The translations under genes and the position numbers were made by a program. This document shows, one piece after another, positions 27,217 to 41,301 of a stretch of DNA of 64,000 nt. The first letter of the stretch is position 1. Each line of letters opens with the position of its first letter. Under the pieces are notes generated by a model. That model had not been told where the DNA came from. It ran no database searches and worked only from the letters and a program-made list of their open reading frames with translations. Source of the stretch: Paramecium pentaurelia (taxonomy: Eukaryota; Ciliophora; Oligohymenophorea; Peniculida; Parameciidae); the NCBI GenBank assembly GCA_905183005.1, contig CAJJDO010000074.1:186001-250000 (forward strand), written 5' to 3'.

Positions 27217-28643
27217 TCAAACATTAATGAATGCTCTAAAATCTAAACCATTTCCACTGTATAAGTATGGTGCAATAAATGAATTATCAGCAACCTTTAC
27301 ATGATATCCAAAATCTGTTGGATTTCCAAAAACTAATGTATTGGTAAATTAAGTATCTTGAGCAAGTCTTAAAGAAAAATAATCATAAGTAATTACTTGA
27401 TTTAACCTGGTTAAACATTTTCTATTCTACTAATAATACGATTCTATTCAAAAACAACTTCATATGTGTTATCAGTGTTTTTGAGCACTTATCTAACAAA
27501 TGGAATAGCTCTTTTTGCCTTAGTTTATTAAACACATTTATTACTTATCCCTATTTAGCTAAATAGAAAAATGCTGCTGCAACTACTGGAACTGTTACAA
27601 TTGTTGAGTAATAAGCATCACCTCTATAGAATAAATAGAGGAAATAACCAGCAAATACTCCTGCTAATATTTAATATCTTAAAACATGATGTTCTTATGC
27701 CTATGATTCATAAACTAATTTTTATCCTTTTTCATTAAATCTATTTTATGCAAATCCTGATTAATATTCTTTTTCATATAATTCTTATAAGAATAATTTG
27801 TAATCATGTCCATCAACATTTCTAGCATACTCTTAATCTTCAGCAGAGAATTATTTAGTTGCTTTATCTACAGTTTGAATAAATAATTATTTTTCTTGAG
27901 TTTGTTAATCTAATTTTTGTGCTACTTCAACTTCTGTTCCTTAAAGAGAGTCTATGAATGATTTAATCAAACCAACATATCTAAATTAGAAGATATATAT
28001 AACCTTCCTTAGTTGAATTAATAATTTTCAAAGATTGATTCAAGTGATTATGATAATTAGGCTGCTAATTATGGATCCTTAACTTCTGCTTATATTTTTT
28101 TTATGGATGCTGTTGTTCTTTGTCTGTAAATTGTTTCCAATTGTTAAACATAACCTCTAAAATATTATATAATCTCTACGGTGAGACTAAATTATCATAA
28201 TGAATTCCTTCTAAATAAATGCTAAACAATTCTTAGGCAGCTTATTTTCTTGCATCATTAGTAAGTTTTGTTATTTCTGGAATTTTATATTCGAGGGATT
28301 GTGCAAATTGAGCTAGTGTTTCATGACTTTGTTAAGTTTATCTGAATAATAATTCTAATTTTTCAACATGTATCTATGAATATTCAAAAAATTGAGTTAC
28401 TTTATAATCATTAGGATTTGGGAAATTTTATGGTCTTAGTAATTGACTTAATTAATATATTCCAGATAAAGTTGATAATTGTGGAACTGACAATCCATAT
28501 TTATTTGACACCTATTAGAATTAAGCTATTTAGGCTTATTAAGCTGATTGATTTGTAGCCTCTCTTAAACATACATACTCTCTCAAGTATCGTAAACGAG
28601 TAGGAGTGCATCTATTAGAGATTCCTAATACCCTTCTGAACAT
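27217..28643 (-). CDS. Probable mitochondrial inner-membrane protein (441 aa)
   Basis: The N-terminus MFRRVLGISNRCTPTRLRYL is rich in Arg and Ser/Thr and lacks acids, like a mitochondrial presequence. The middle is helical (TTASIKKIQAEVKDPQLAAQ; QTQEKQLFIQTVDKATKQ). Two membrane segments lie near residue 310 (RYQILAGVFAGYFLYLFYRG and YSTIVTVPVVAAAFFYLA). The C-terminus is soluble (FIAPYLYSGNGLDFRAFINV). Introns of 23, 23, 26 and 29 nt; the last, 27430-27458, restores the final frame. The family is not recognised; a ciliate-specific subunit of a respiratory or ATP-synthase complex is one possibility, not shown here. Confidence 0.65.
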
Positions 28644-28703
28644 GTTCAAGATATTTAATTTAATAAATAATTGGATATTTAAGTTGGCAAATTTATATAT
28701 TAA

Positions 28704-31700
28704 TCATTTATTACTAGCACTGTTTCCACTGCTTTGATTCATAATTGATGGATTGTCTTAAGAAACATTAGGATTTTAATTAATGACTGGTTGATTGGAT
28801 TGAATAGATTTCTTACTTGCTCCCAATCCTTAAATCATATCACTAGGTTTGAGAGTCAGTCTCTTAGGCTATTTTGTCATTTGACTAGTTCGAGACTAAC
28901 TGCTTCTTGTAGCTCCTCCACCTACACCTAAATTACTAGCACTTTTATCATCCTAAATATTTCCTACAGATCCATTTGGATTAATGAGATGCTTTTTAAA
29001 ATCCTTTGTATACTATTACATGACTTAAAAAGAATAATATAAAATATATACCATCTTCATCTGGTTCTTCCTCTTCCTCTTTTGAACTTCTTTCTGAATC
29101 ATTTACTATTGGTGTTTCTTAATTTATATAAATTTCTTCCTTATATATTTCTGTATTTGGAAGTGTTAGATATTTTGTTCTACCATAATCTGGTCTTTTT
29201 GGATGTTCAGTATCCTTTGAATTTCTTGATAGTATCTCTATTTTATTATCAAAAGAGGAATCAGAACTAAAACCATCACTATAATGTTCTTATTCTTATT
29301 CAAGTAATAATTGAGCTTATAATTCTTTTTATTATTTCTTTTTCTCCCCATAACGTTTTAAAGTTTTAAAAGCCATATGAACAAATAAGAATTGTACAAT
29401 AGGATTAACCAAAGTAACTTCCTTTGATTGAACACCTACCTATTTCTTTTTTAATCTTTTCTATGTTTCATCTTCTTTTTATAGAATTTTCTCAGCTCCT
29501 TCTGGACTTAAATTGATCTATACTTTCTTCCACATATAGGATTTCATAACTGAAAATAATATTTAATGATATTTGACTTAGCCTGTGATATCAGAATAAA
29601 TGTTCATTTTCATAATTTAAGTTGAAACAGCTCTTTTAGCCTAAGCTTTGAGAATTTGAGTTTGCTTTAAAACATTCTCCTTTGTATCCAATTAAGGATT
29701 GATTCTTCTCCATTCACTAATTTCATCATTTAATCTCTATTTCAAATCATAACCAATAGGTTTTTCCATATCAAGTAATAATGGTACTAATAATTATTAA
29801 TTCATCTTCATTCCTTTATCTTCTTTAGCAAATTTAGACCATGATTCAATAAACATATTTTCATATTCTTAAAATTTATTAAGAGGATTATCACTATTGA
29901 AATAATTGATTTCATATTAATCCAAAATGATCAAAATAAATAGATTCAACATAATGTATTACTATATTACAATAAAAATAATGAAGAATATACAATAATA
30001 ACCTTAACCATCTTACATAGTATCAAACATGACTTTATACCAATCCTCTCCAGTTGAACATCTAAATAATAATTCAAATGAATGATGAAAATCAGAAAAG
30101 TTATTCACATCATCTATTGCCCATCCACTTCTAATTGAACCAAATAGAAATACACCTAGAATAGAGAAGATGAAAAAAACGAGAAATAATAAAGCTGTTA
30201 CATTTAACATAGCAGGTAATGAATAAATTGCTGTTTCTATAAGTTTCTACAATCCTTCAAATGATTTAATTAATCTAAATAATCTTGTTACTCTAAGTAC
30301 TCTGAATACTCTTGCTAATTATGGTCCAGCACTCAAAAATGAAATAAAAGAATTTCCAGTAAATTATAATATCAAATCTAAAATGGATGCACAGACTACA
30401 AAAAAATCAAATTGATTCCATTAATTTCTCATATATCCTACTGGTCCTAATGCAATAATCTTTAAAATTGCTTCAGTTATAAATACAAAAGTGAATGCAG
30501 TATTTAGTTATTACAATACATTATCATATTCAATTGGAGAATCATCTTATGATAATCCCATAGTTACTATATTACATACAATAATCATTAAAATTGTTGG
30601 ATCAAAATATCTATGTTTAATAATAATGAACACTTTAGCTCTAAAAGGATTTTCAGGACTAAAAAACATAGCTAAATTTGGATTAGCATGAACAATCAAT
30701 TTTTATAATTCAATCCAATCTACTTATGGTTATGTTAAAATTTTATCTCTTGAAGCTTCTTCTGCTAAATGATAATTAACCAATATAACACCAATAAATA
30801 GATTCATCAATAATATTGAACCAATCAAAATAAATACAATAAAATACCAAGAAAATTATAATTAAGCTCCCTTAATTGGTCCTGATTCATCTGCATCAAT
30901 AAACCAATACATTATATCTGGCCAACCTTCCAATGTTGATAATATGAATAATGTCAACATACCATTCAAAATATTATCAAAATTAACTTTTCTATTTTCC
31001 CAAACACCACCATTTTATGCACATTCAATTGGACCATAATGATAATAAACTTCATCATCTCCCATATCACAATAATTCATTTTATTTTTCTATAAATTTA
31101 TTCCTAAAATTGCAAACATCATCCAAACTAAAATTACAACAATGGACACATTAAATATACCATTAATTGATTATAATAATGCTGATACTAAAATTTTCAT
31201 TGATCTATTATGAGTAATAAACCTTAATGGTCTTAATGTTCTAAGCAATCTTAAAATCTTCACAAAACTCAGATTGATTGTTGAAACACTTACATCAATA
31301 AATGATGCTATAACAATAAAGAAATCTAATATATTCCATGATTCCCTTAAATATGAACTCTCTTGTTATACAAATCCAAAAGCAATTATTTTCATTAACA
31401 TTTCAACTCCAAAAAATACAGCAAAAAAAATATCAATTTATAATGATACTTCTTTTAATTATCCACTATCTGAAATATAAGTATCAAACACTAATTTAGT
31501 TGATGTGAGAAATATCATAAAGAAAATAAGTGTTTCAAATTTATCATCCTTAACTATCCTATAACATATTCTTCTAATAATATTGTCTTGAGTAAAAATG
31601 TACAATGAAAATTAACAGAGTCCAGGTTCAACAAAATATTAGAATACTTACTATAATTATTTATTTTTCTTAGACTCTAGATCTCCATTATTCTCTAATT

Positions 31701-34700
31701 GTTAAGCAACAGTATGTTTTTTTGTTTTCATTGTAGATTTCAAAGTACTCGTTGAATTTACAGCTTAAGTTGTATTGTCCATAATAGAATCTTGTCCAAT
31801 TTCAATATTAGTGTCTAGACCTGCTTTATCATTCTTATATTCCTCTTCAAAATTTTCTAATAAAATAGCCAAAAACAAATTTAAAAAGACATAATTACCA
31901 ATCATAATCCAAAATACTAGATATGGTACTGTAATAAATGCAGAAACATCTTAAATCAATAAATCCCACAAAATACTATTCCAATTCTCTAATGTGAGTA
32001 CTTAAAATACTACCAAAAAGGCACTTTAAATATCATCATAGCTCTATCTACTTGGAGTTTTAGATAATTATCCTCCAAAAAAAGCCATTCCTAATAATGT
32101 AAAAATAAAAATAAATAGCAACAACAAAATCATTATATACATAAATGATTAAAATGCATTTCCCAATACTTTTATTAAGAATCCCATAAATTGTAAACTT
32201 CTCATCAATTTAGTTACTCTCAAAACTCTAAAAGCTCTAAATATTCTAACCGATCTAAAGGCAGACAATGAAGATTTCCCACTTGTTCCTCCAAGGAAAA
32301 ATAGTTCAACTAAACTCAAAGCTACTATTACAGCATCAAAAATATTCATAGTATCAGAAATATAATTTTTTGGTCCCATTCCTATTACTTTTAATCCTAA
32401 TTCTATTGTAAATAAGATAGTGAATCCTAAATTAAACTAAGTTAAAGTATTCGAACTACTATCTGGTAGTAGACCATCTAGAGCTAAAATAACAGTGTTT
32501 AATGCAACAGCTAAATTCATTGCAGCTTCAAAATAACTAGATTAAACAAAATATAATAAATGATTTTAACATACTCTTAAAAATCCAACAAATCCTTATA
32601 GGTAAATAAAAGTTTCTCTTTTTGAATAATTTAAAGCTTTCATTACTGAATTCATCTATTTTGCAAATTTTTAATCATAAAATGTATAATCAGCAATTAA
32701 TAAAACATCTTCAATAGATGCTTATGCAGTAATAGCTCCTTTGCTTTCTCCAATATCTTTTTATTTAATATCTTAATATTCTTAATAGAAAACTCCCTTT
32801 TACTATTCAAGTTCCCATGCAGGAATTAGTGTTAATTCTTGTTAATTAAATTATTTTTCAATTTCAACTGAATGAATTCTATTTAAATCAACTATGCAAT
32901 CAGAACTCTCCATAAATTTTTCACCCATTTATTCAAAATCTAATTTATCATTCTACTCTTATTCTTTTTTTTTCTTTTTTATTTTAATTTTTTAACTTGC
33001 ACTTCCATTAAAATTATTAGTCTTTTCATTATTTACATCCTCAGGTTCATCATCAGAATCAGAATTTTCATTGGCATTTTCTTAATTTTAATCATCTTAA
33101 TTCTCAAAATTCTTATCTGTTGGAAATTATAGATCTTCAAATGGATGTAATTCATCCATTATTGGTTATACTCTTCTTAAACTTAAATTATTTTTCTTAG
33201 ATTTCATTCCAGATTTTATATAACCAGATTTAGTCATACTTTTAATTTTACCAGAACTTGATTTTTTTAATTCTAATGATTATTTAGAATTTTTGAAGCA
33301 ATAAGTAATTTTAATATCCATTTCTTTAATTTTCTATTCTTATTCTAATTTTTCTTTTTCTAATTATAATAACATTTTAGAAACTAAAACATCATTTACA
33401 CTACAAAATTCTTAATCAATTATTATAATTGGATAAAATTTAGTATTGAATAATTTAGATTTCAATTTTAAAGATGCATCATCTAAATGTTATTAAGCAT
33501 TTTTATTTAAATCTCTTAATCTTCTATTTTCCATTCTTTTTTATCTATTCAATTCCTTTAAATTTTATTTCTTTTTATTTTCACTTTCAGAATCTCCATT
33601 CTTATCCTAAACAAATATATCCATTTCCTCTAATCTTCTATCAAGATCATCATCAGATATTGTATTCAACTCACTCAAATTTACACTATCAAATTCATTC
33701 TAATCTAATGACTTTTATGAATCAGGTTTTGGTGAGTTTCTTGGAGGTTTCTAATATTTCATACCTGCTACTAAACTAAACTTTTAATTAGATTTCACAT
33801 TCTAAGACTATTGTCTAACTAAAATATTATTTAATTTAAATACTCTCTCCTAATTTAGGTATTTCTAAATGATTATTAATTGGAGTTTTATCTTATCTTG
33901 ATTCACCACTCTTACTACTATCCATAGATCCTCTATGATGAACAAGCATGGTGCCTCCATTTAATGGTCGAATATTTTCATTTTATAAATCCATCATTGG
34001 AGAATTCAGAAATTCTGAACTTATTGGTTGATCTCCAAATTACATACTTTTTCTTGGGATAAGTCTTGTAGGTCTACTTAAACTTTCATTTTCATTATTG
34101 TTATTATTACTATTATTCTTATCATCTTTTTTAGAAGAAGTTCTTTCATCATTATTACTACTTTGACTACTTCTTCTTATCATACTTGATCGATTGTTAT
34201 TATTATTTTAGCCAGTTCCTATATTTTATTAATTCAATTTACTCTAATTACCCATTCCATATATTCCTTCAATTTTTAATTATTTATTTTTCAATACAAT
34301 TGGATTACTATAATAGACTGCAGATTTAATTGGTTGAAAACTTACTTTATTTTTTCCTCTCAATTTTTTCAAATTGTTTTATCTAATCATATTCAGTTAA
34401 GATGCCCCTCCTCTTGAATTCTTTCTTCGATTCATAATTGCATTCTGATCAAAATCATGATGTTTATCCCATGTTATACCATAACCTTCAGTATCTACTT
34501 TTGGTCTTTGTGGATCATATAATTTTAATTATCTAAGTTATCTATAATCATATTCTTCTATCTCTTCTTTAATTTATGCTAATTCTTCTTGAATTTTTTC
34601 AGGTTTAAAATTTAATTTGATAATAGCTAATGTAAGATTTACCAAAAAGAATGCTCCAACAATAACAACAATTATAAAATATAAAACTACTATTTAAGAA

Positions 34701-35928
34701 AAAGTGAGCATAACTGCAGTTTATATTTATGTCCATCCTTCTAATGTGGTTATAATGAAAACCTATAAAAAGGAGTATCCAAATGTATCAAAATTAACCA
34801 AATCATTTTAAGGATTAGCTATTTATTTTCCACAAATGAAATTCTCATTATATATTGTATCCTCTGGAAATGGACAATTATTATCATCAGCACAAAATAA
34901 GATTTCCTCAGAAATCCATGTAATTCCACTCATTTCACCTATACATCTTCTTTTTAAATATCCAGAAAATAAAGAGACTCCTGCAATTGCAAATATTGAA
35001 TAAAAGAATATCAGAACCACAACAGCATCTCTCAATTAAGCTATTGATGCAAATAATGCTAACAAAATTGTTCTTAATGCTTTTATTGAAGACACAGTTC
35101 TTAAAGGTCTCAAAACTCTAAAAGATCTCAAAGCATTCAGATTAACTGAATTTGATGCCAAAAAATAAGGAATATAGGCAGTTACAATTACAGAAAAATC
35201 TAAGATGTTCCATGTGTCTTTCAAATAAGCTTTTTTAGGAAATATAAATCCCTGAATAATTATAACATTTTACCAATGCTACTATTTTCAATACTGCCTC
35301 AGCTGTGTAATAGGCTAAAAAAATGATATCTGTTAAATCTTAGAAGGATGTTTAATCATTTGTAGTTGGATCATCAATAGCAATCATTGCTGAGTTGAAA
35401 ATGATCATTAACAATGTCATAAATTCAAATAGTGGATGTGTAGTAATTATTTAGGCATAAGATGATATCAGTTTTGTAAATATTAAAATCTATTTTCGAA
35501 TAGCTAACAGGGGATATCTAATTAATAATCATTTCTATTACTTGTCACTATAAATTTATGCCAATTGTAATTCATTTTTAGGAATAAGTTTTATATAAGT
35601 ATTGACTTTCACCTTTGTTTCTGCATATGTTTATCCAAATTCTTCTTCTAAGTCTTCTAAAATTTCTTATTTCTGATTCTCATTCATTACAGCAAAACTT
35701 TATTCCTCCTGTTAATTAACAGTAGACTGTCCATCATGCAAAAGTTCCTGAACCTTTTTCAAAATTTCTCTATTCTACTTTTATACATATTCTCCGTATT
35801 TCTAAACTTAATTTTATCATTACCCCATCTTCACTAAAAGAGTCTCTATCTTCAAAGAATATTTCCTTATCCTAAATTGCAGATAAACGCTATTTTAAAG
35901 TCGCAGTTACTGCTTCTTCTTTTGACAT
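28704..35928 (-). CDS. Four-domain voltage-gated calcium channel alpha-1 (2367 aa)
   Basis: A 24-helix channel of the Cav/Nav family. The S4 sensors have the usual spaced arginines: ALRSFRVLRPLRTVSSIKAL (I), FRSVRIFRAFRVLRVTKLMR (II), KILRLLRTLRPLRF (III) and ARVFRVLRVTRLFR (IV). The pore loops read TLEGWTQ, TLENWN, TLEGWPD and STGEDW, giving the E-E-E-E filter of Ca2+ channels. Domains sit near residues 130-410, 1080-1325, 1425-1700 and 1730-1985, with a long polar I-II linker. After IV-S6 an EF-hand-like region follows (ENMFIESWSKFAKEDKGMKM). Five introns (35802-35823, 35518-35541, 35252-35273, 33819-33843, 29024-29051) give 2368 codons. In Paramecium such channels in the ciliary membrane drive the Ca2+ action potential and backward swimming; this role is inferred from the family. 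Confidence 0.95.
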
Positions 35929-36450
35929 ATAAATATATATTAATTATTATAATGAATTATCAAATAAGAAATTCTTTAAATCAAATTTTTCTTAATTCTT
36001 CTCAACTTAATATTAAAAATTCCTATATTTATCTATTCAATCCAAAAGCAACAGTATAATATAAACTATTTGTCATAATTAAATAGTAATATATATTATA
36101 TTAACTAGTTATTCACTAATTCTATTGAATATCATTATTATTAATGATTATTTTATTTCTTTAATATAAAATCTTAGTTTAACCTTATTCTTATAATTGA
36201 ATAAAGTAATATACTATTATATACATCTTTATTTATATTATCCATTGATTTGAAAATCAAAAGTTATTTAAAATTCTGATTTGTAAAATAAATTATTTAG
36301 TATATAATAAAAATGATTATTCTACTTATTTTAATCAATTATTGAAATTATAAATTCAGATCATTTAGATGATATTTAAATAGAAATAACTAATTTAAAA
36401 GATAGTGACTAAAGAAATAATAATAATAATTAAAATTGAGAAAGCATGTT
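35929..36450. other. Spacer upstream of the channel gene
   Basis: No gene or RNA seen. The sequence is AT-rich with short T and A runs. It holds the 5' side of the calcium-channel gene and the 3' end of the RING gene. A short open stretch near 35877-36059 in the standard code overlaps the channel start and is a shadow. Confidence 0.5.
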
Positions 36451-37326
36451 TCATTATTTTTATAATGGCTGTGCAGCACAAATAGGACAAGGCTTATTTT
36501 AGATACAATTTAAGTGAAATTAATGTTTACATGCTTCAAATCGTTTGGTTTAATCTAGTTATTCATATTATTAATTGCAAATAGAACATTTTATACCATC
36601 TTCTGATTGTAGTGTTGATAAATTGTCTATTTCTAGAAAGTCTTATTGATTCTAATAAGATTAATTATCTTTCTCATCATTACTTATAATCTCCTAATTT
36701 GTTTTATTTGCATATTTATCATCCAAAAATTTATTCTATTTCTTCTGATATGAAGTCTTATAATTAGTAAATCCAGTTTTCTTATCTTTTTTGATGACAG
36801 TTCTTTTATAAGTACCTCCTGTTGTATAATCACTTCGTACAATTTCTGAATCAAATTCATCTTAAACTTAATCTGTATTTTATTTATTTACATATATTTC
36901 TTATGAAGTTTAAAAAATCAATGTGCTCATATCCATCTAATTTTCATTATTTTTTTATAATTATTTCTCTCTTTAACATTGATCTTGATGTTCATAATAA
37001 ATATCTATTGGAAAATACTATTAGCAAGAATCACATTATTTCACCATCTTAAAACCAATTGATTATGAATTTGATAAAGTGTTATTGTTTTATATATTAT
37101 TCTCTTAACTAATAATGTGAGATGAAGATTGATTTATTGTATTTTAATCATCATTAAGAATAGGTTTGGTATTTTTGTGAACTTAATTGTAGTTGGGTTA
37201 GTCTATTAAGAATTATTTTTAACAAATTTCATAATGTTCATATAATTTGGAGTTGGGAACCTCAATATTACACCTCTTGCATCTAAGAGTTTTACTCTAT
37301 GATTATTAGGGTTATTAGGACAACAT
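36451..37326 (-). CDS. RING-finger protein with N-terminal Cys pairs (291 aa)
   Basis: Single-exon gene. The C-terminus holds a RING-type zinc finger: KCSICNQQYEQ, then FEACKHQFHLNCI, then KPCPICAAQPL, with the C-x-H-x2-C core expected of a RING-H2 E3 ligase. Two C2HC-like units precede it near residues 17-40 (RCKRCNIEVP ... HYEIC) and 110-130 (KQCDSCQQYFP ... HQDQC), similar to di19/TRAF-like zinc units. The middle is polar and low-complexity. Ubiquitin ligase activity is likely from the RING. The loop from His to the last Cys pair is short (CIQNKPC), which is unusual. The ATG lies 34 bp from the ATG of the ankyrin gene on the other strand. Confidence 0.82.
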
Positions 37327-37360
37327 ATTAATAGATGAGTATTTTAATAATTATTATTTA

Positions 37361-38226
37361 ATGGGAAATCATAATTAGAAGGAGCGGCTCTTAAGATATA
37401 TTGACCAGACGAAAATTGAAAAAATTCAATCTGTCTTAGAAAAGTCACCAAATTTAATTAATGAAGACATTGCTCAAGATATTCTTTAAACTCCCTTAGC
37501 AAGAGCTGCTTGGAGAAATGATATGACACTAGTTCAATTATTTTTAGATGTAGATTTTATTTCATAATAAAATTAGATAGGAGCTAATCCAAATGATGGA
37601 GGTTCTTCTAGTATCACTCCACTCATGTGGGCTTGCAAAAGAGATAATCAAAAATTAGTTTCTCTATTAATTTAATCTGGTTCTGATATCACTATACGTT
37701 CAAATCAAGGATTCTCAGCTTTGGATTATGCTATTCTACATGGAAATTATAGACCTGCTCTATTTCTTTTTGAATTCATACAAGAAACTCTCGAGTTCAC
37801 TTCTTATTATCAATTCGCCAAAGATAATGATTACAGATATGTAAATTATGAAATAATGATAACACATTTACGTTTGAGAACAAAATATGAACTTATTCCA
37901 AATATCTATGAAAAACCTAAAAAATAATAATTGTTAGATCCTGTCATAGACCCAAGAGAAACTTGGGGAGATTTCATATATAGATAGATTGAGTTTAAGA
38001 ATCCTCCTTTAGTCGAAAGAAATGAATTACCATTAGATCTCTAACCTTAAAATAGAATGATAGGTAAAATTAGATAACAGTTAAATGGATTACCTGTAGA
38101 GATGAGTAAATCTCAATAATATAGACAGATTAGTCCATAGGTAATAAGATTTATTTAATTATATTTAAGAATTAAAAGAATGAGTAGTCAAACAATCATA
38201 CTTAACATTAAATTTCATTTTCATGA
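37361..38226 (+). CDS. Ankyrin-repeat protein with N-terminal MG (278 aa)
   Basis: Ankyrin-type repeats occupy residues about 45-150: TPLARAAWRNDMTLVQLFL, then TPLMWACKRDNQKLVSLLI, then SALDYAILHGNYRPALFLF. The chosen start gives MGNHNQKERLLRYI; Gly at position 2 fits N-myristoylation and so possible membrane attachment. A 29-nt intron (38141-38169) near the 3' end changes the tail to NQKNEQSNNHTQHQISFS and gives 279 codons; without it the reading frame runs into a hydrophobic tail, which seems less likely. The partner of the repeats is unknown. Confidence 0.8.
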
Positions 38227-38277
38227 TTATTAATTTATGTTATAATTGTTTATTATTTTTATATTTACATCTAAAAA

Positions 38278-39162
38278 ATGAAAGAGGATATAAATCAACT
38301 TCTGAAATTATAGAATTATTATGACATATTAGGTGTTTAGAAAAATGCAAGTGATGATGAACTTAAGAAAGCATATAGAAAATTAGCATTGAAATATCAT
38401 CCAGATAAAAATAATGATGAAAATGCACAAGAGGTATTCAAAAAGATTTCAGAAGCTTATTCAACTTTGTCATCTCCTGAAAAAAGAGAGAGTTACACTT
38501 ATTAATAATAGAAACCATAAGCTCATCCTCATTAAAACAAATATTATAGACATTTCTAACCAGATGAAGAATTTGAACTATTTGCATAAGTAATATATTT
38601 ATTATATTAATGGAAACAAGAGTTTAAAAAGATAATTTTAAAGACGTGCAGCAAGAAATGAGACAAAAGAAACAACAAAGAAATCTTAACATAATGCACA
38701 TTATGCTAAATTATTGAATAGCATAATTAAATTAATTCTCTTAATAACATTCCTTTACTTTGCATCTTAGGCTTTCTAATTTCCTTTTAAGAAATAACCT
38801 TTATATTAATTTTAAAAGAGTTTGCAATATTCAGTGTAGAGGACTTCAAATAAATTACAAGTATAAACTTAATAAATGAGGTCAAATACTTTGTAGGGGA
38901 TCAATTTAAGAAAGAAAAATTCTCGTAAGAAAAACTTCTTAAATTTGATTATGATGTTGAAAAGAATTATGTAAATTAATTGAAAAGATAATGCGATGCA
39001 ACTAGTTTAAAACAATAAAATTATATGAGACTAATAAACAAATCAGTTTATACAAGTGAAATAAAAAGATATTAAAAAGCAATTGATTAATTAGATTGGA
39101 GTTCATGTGATGTAATTAAAAGCTTAAAGTTGAATTTTGAAAAATTTGACATTTATTTTTGA
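38278..39162 (+). CDS. DnaJ protein of the DNAJB12/DUF1977 type (277 aa)
   Basis: J domain at residues 11-78: NYYDILGVQKNASDDELKKA, with the HPD motif in LALKYHPDKNND. One membrane helix follows (IIKLILLITFLYFASQAF). The C-terminal part matches DUF1977: KYFVGDQFKKEKFSQEKLLK then NYVNQLKRQCDATSLKQQNY. This layout is that of DNAJB12/14-type ER-membrane co-chaperones, whose J domain faces the cytosol and recruits Hsp70 for quality control of membrane proteins. Introns at 38590-38620 (31 nt) and 38861-38880 (20 nt); both are required for the frame, and the second is among the shortest in this window. There is no Gly/Phe-rich zinc-finger region. Confidence 0.9.
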
Positions 39163-39509
39163 CTCTATTAAGATCAAATGATATTTCAAATAAAATATAT
39201 TCTTATAAAAATTCAAAAACTTTTTTATTATTATTTTCATTTATTTATAAATTTATATATATGAAATTTATTTAATATTTTAATGAAATATATTTAGAAT
39301 AATTTTAATGTTAAATTTCTACTCATGATTATGATATTAAGTTTTGTTATAAGCTAAAAATCATTAAATCTATTATAATTAATATTATCTAACATAAAAA
39401 TTTTATTATGTTAGCTTAATATAGATTTAAGAGTAAAACTCTTAGAGAAAAGAGACCTTGAAGTAGATTTGCAATCATAGCAACCTTAAAATAGAAGGGA
39501 TGAATAAGA

Positions 39510-41159
39510 ATGATTGAATAATCATTAGTTATTTTTGAAGAAACTATAAGTTTATGTAAGAAGGATATAAGTATTTTTGTACAGTATATAATTTTTAGAT
39601 TTTTCTAATAGCAATTGTATTAGAAAAGGAAGTTCAACATCGTTCTCAAATTTATTAATTATTTTTATATGCATACAAGACATTCAAAGCTATTTGAATC
39701 AGGTGGTGAGACAGTTAAGAGAAACTTACTAGAATCTTATTCTATGCAAAATCGTAAGCCAAATAGCAATGAAGAATAATAGTTACGTGAATAAGTGGAG
39801 AGATTAACAAATGAATTAATAATATTGAAGAATAAGGATAAAGCTAAGGTTTCTGTTGATAAGTAGATACAATGTGAAGACAAGAGATGGGAATTATTAA
39901 ATGAGATAATAAAATAGAAAGATAAATCGATAGAACAATATGAGAAATAGATTCTCAGTTTTAAGAATATGATCCTTTAGTCTAATTAATAGAAAAAGGA
40001 ATTGCTTTTAAAATTAGAGTACTAGGATTCAATCAAAAAAACTTAGATGATAAAGGTTTCTCAAAATACACAAACTGATTTAAATAACAATAAAGTTTAG
40101 TAAACATAATAAACTGAGTTCGATTTAGGAATAATCTATGGTATGAAATAAATGGGGTCACCAACAAACAAGATCAAGGAATAAATATCGAAATTAGTTC
40201 AAACAGATGGTAAGTTCTATCATGAAATTGGCATATTGAATTAAGATGAAATATATAAGGAAATTGAATAATATAAATTAATTCTAAAAGACTATGATTT
40301 AGAGAACAGGAGATTGAAGGAAACACTTCAATCCAGTAAAGAAAATATTGATAGAGAAACTTAAATAACAGTATAATTAGAAAATAAGAGTGTTCAAGTA
40401 GGGGAGGAATTTAGGGATAAGATGGATAAGATGGTTTAAGAGTATTAAATTTCAATTGATAATTAAAAACAATTATAAAAACAATATAATCAATAATAAA
40501 TAGATTTGAATACTTTAAGAAAATAGTATGATTAATTAGTAAGTGATTACTACTTTATTTAATCAGAAAGTAAAGTAAATGAGAAGAAAATAAAGGAATT
40601 GAATGAAGAAATAGAATAATTAAAAAATGAATTATAATTAAAAGATCCAAGTGTAAGTAGTACTGAAACTATGACATCTCCAAAAGATTCTCAAAAAAGT
40701 TCAAAGAAAAAAGGGAATAATTAAAAAATAAAAAGTTTTGTTTAATCTAATTATTTTAACCCATAAAATGTAGATGAATTAATCCTATAACAAGAAGAGA
40801 ATTAGAAATTAGTAATGAAAATATAAGAATTAAGAAGAGAATTAGTAGAGACTTCAAAAAGCTTAAAAGTAATTCAGGAAGAATTAGCAATAAAAGAATT
40901 GATATTAATATAGTAAGGTTAAGAATTACTATAGACTTAGACAGAATTAAAGAATATTAAGATTAGAATTGAGTCAGTAGATATATTAGAATAAAAACTT
41001 AAAGAATAAGAGTTAAGGTATACAGATGAGATATAAAAATTAAGTCAGAAATTGGCAATTTTGAATTCTGATTATTTGGGAATGAAAGTGATTAATCAGA
41101 CTTTACACTTTCAACTAGATAAATATTAAAACAAATTAAAATAATAATAATCACCATGA
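39510..41159 (+). CDS. Long coiled-coil protein (about 496-527 aa)
   Basis: Almost all coiled coil: heptad-rich helices run from about residue 90 to the end (for example IQCEDKRWELLNEIIKQKDK and KELNEEIEQLKNELQ). The 5' end is uncertain. The model given starts at MIEQSLVIFEETISLCKK and uses a 28-nt intron plus a 38-nt intron (GTTCTC...CAAG), longer than usual. A shorter model starts at the ATG at 39669 (MHTRHSKLFESGG) with no intron. Both end at the same TGA with whole codon counts. A further open piece near 39420-39500 could not be joined. No named family. Confidence 0.65.
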
Positions 41160-41301
41160 TTACTTATAAATTTAATTATTAATTTAATTAACTATACATC
41201 TACCATTATCAGAATGAAGAATATTATTTCTTGTATTTTAATATAAAATACTATTCATTTTTATGTTTAATTAAAAATATAAATTTATCTTATATCAAAT
41301 A

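Noticed and set aside
30013..30210. Separate small ORFs in the calcium-channel region (also 32149-32379, 34823-35224)
   Set aside because: They are in-frame pieces of the single channel gene, cut by TAA/TAG codons that encode Gln.
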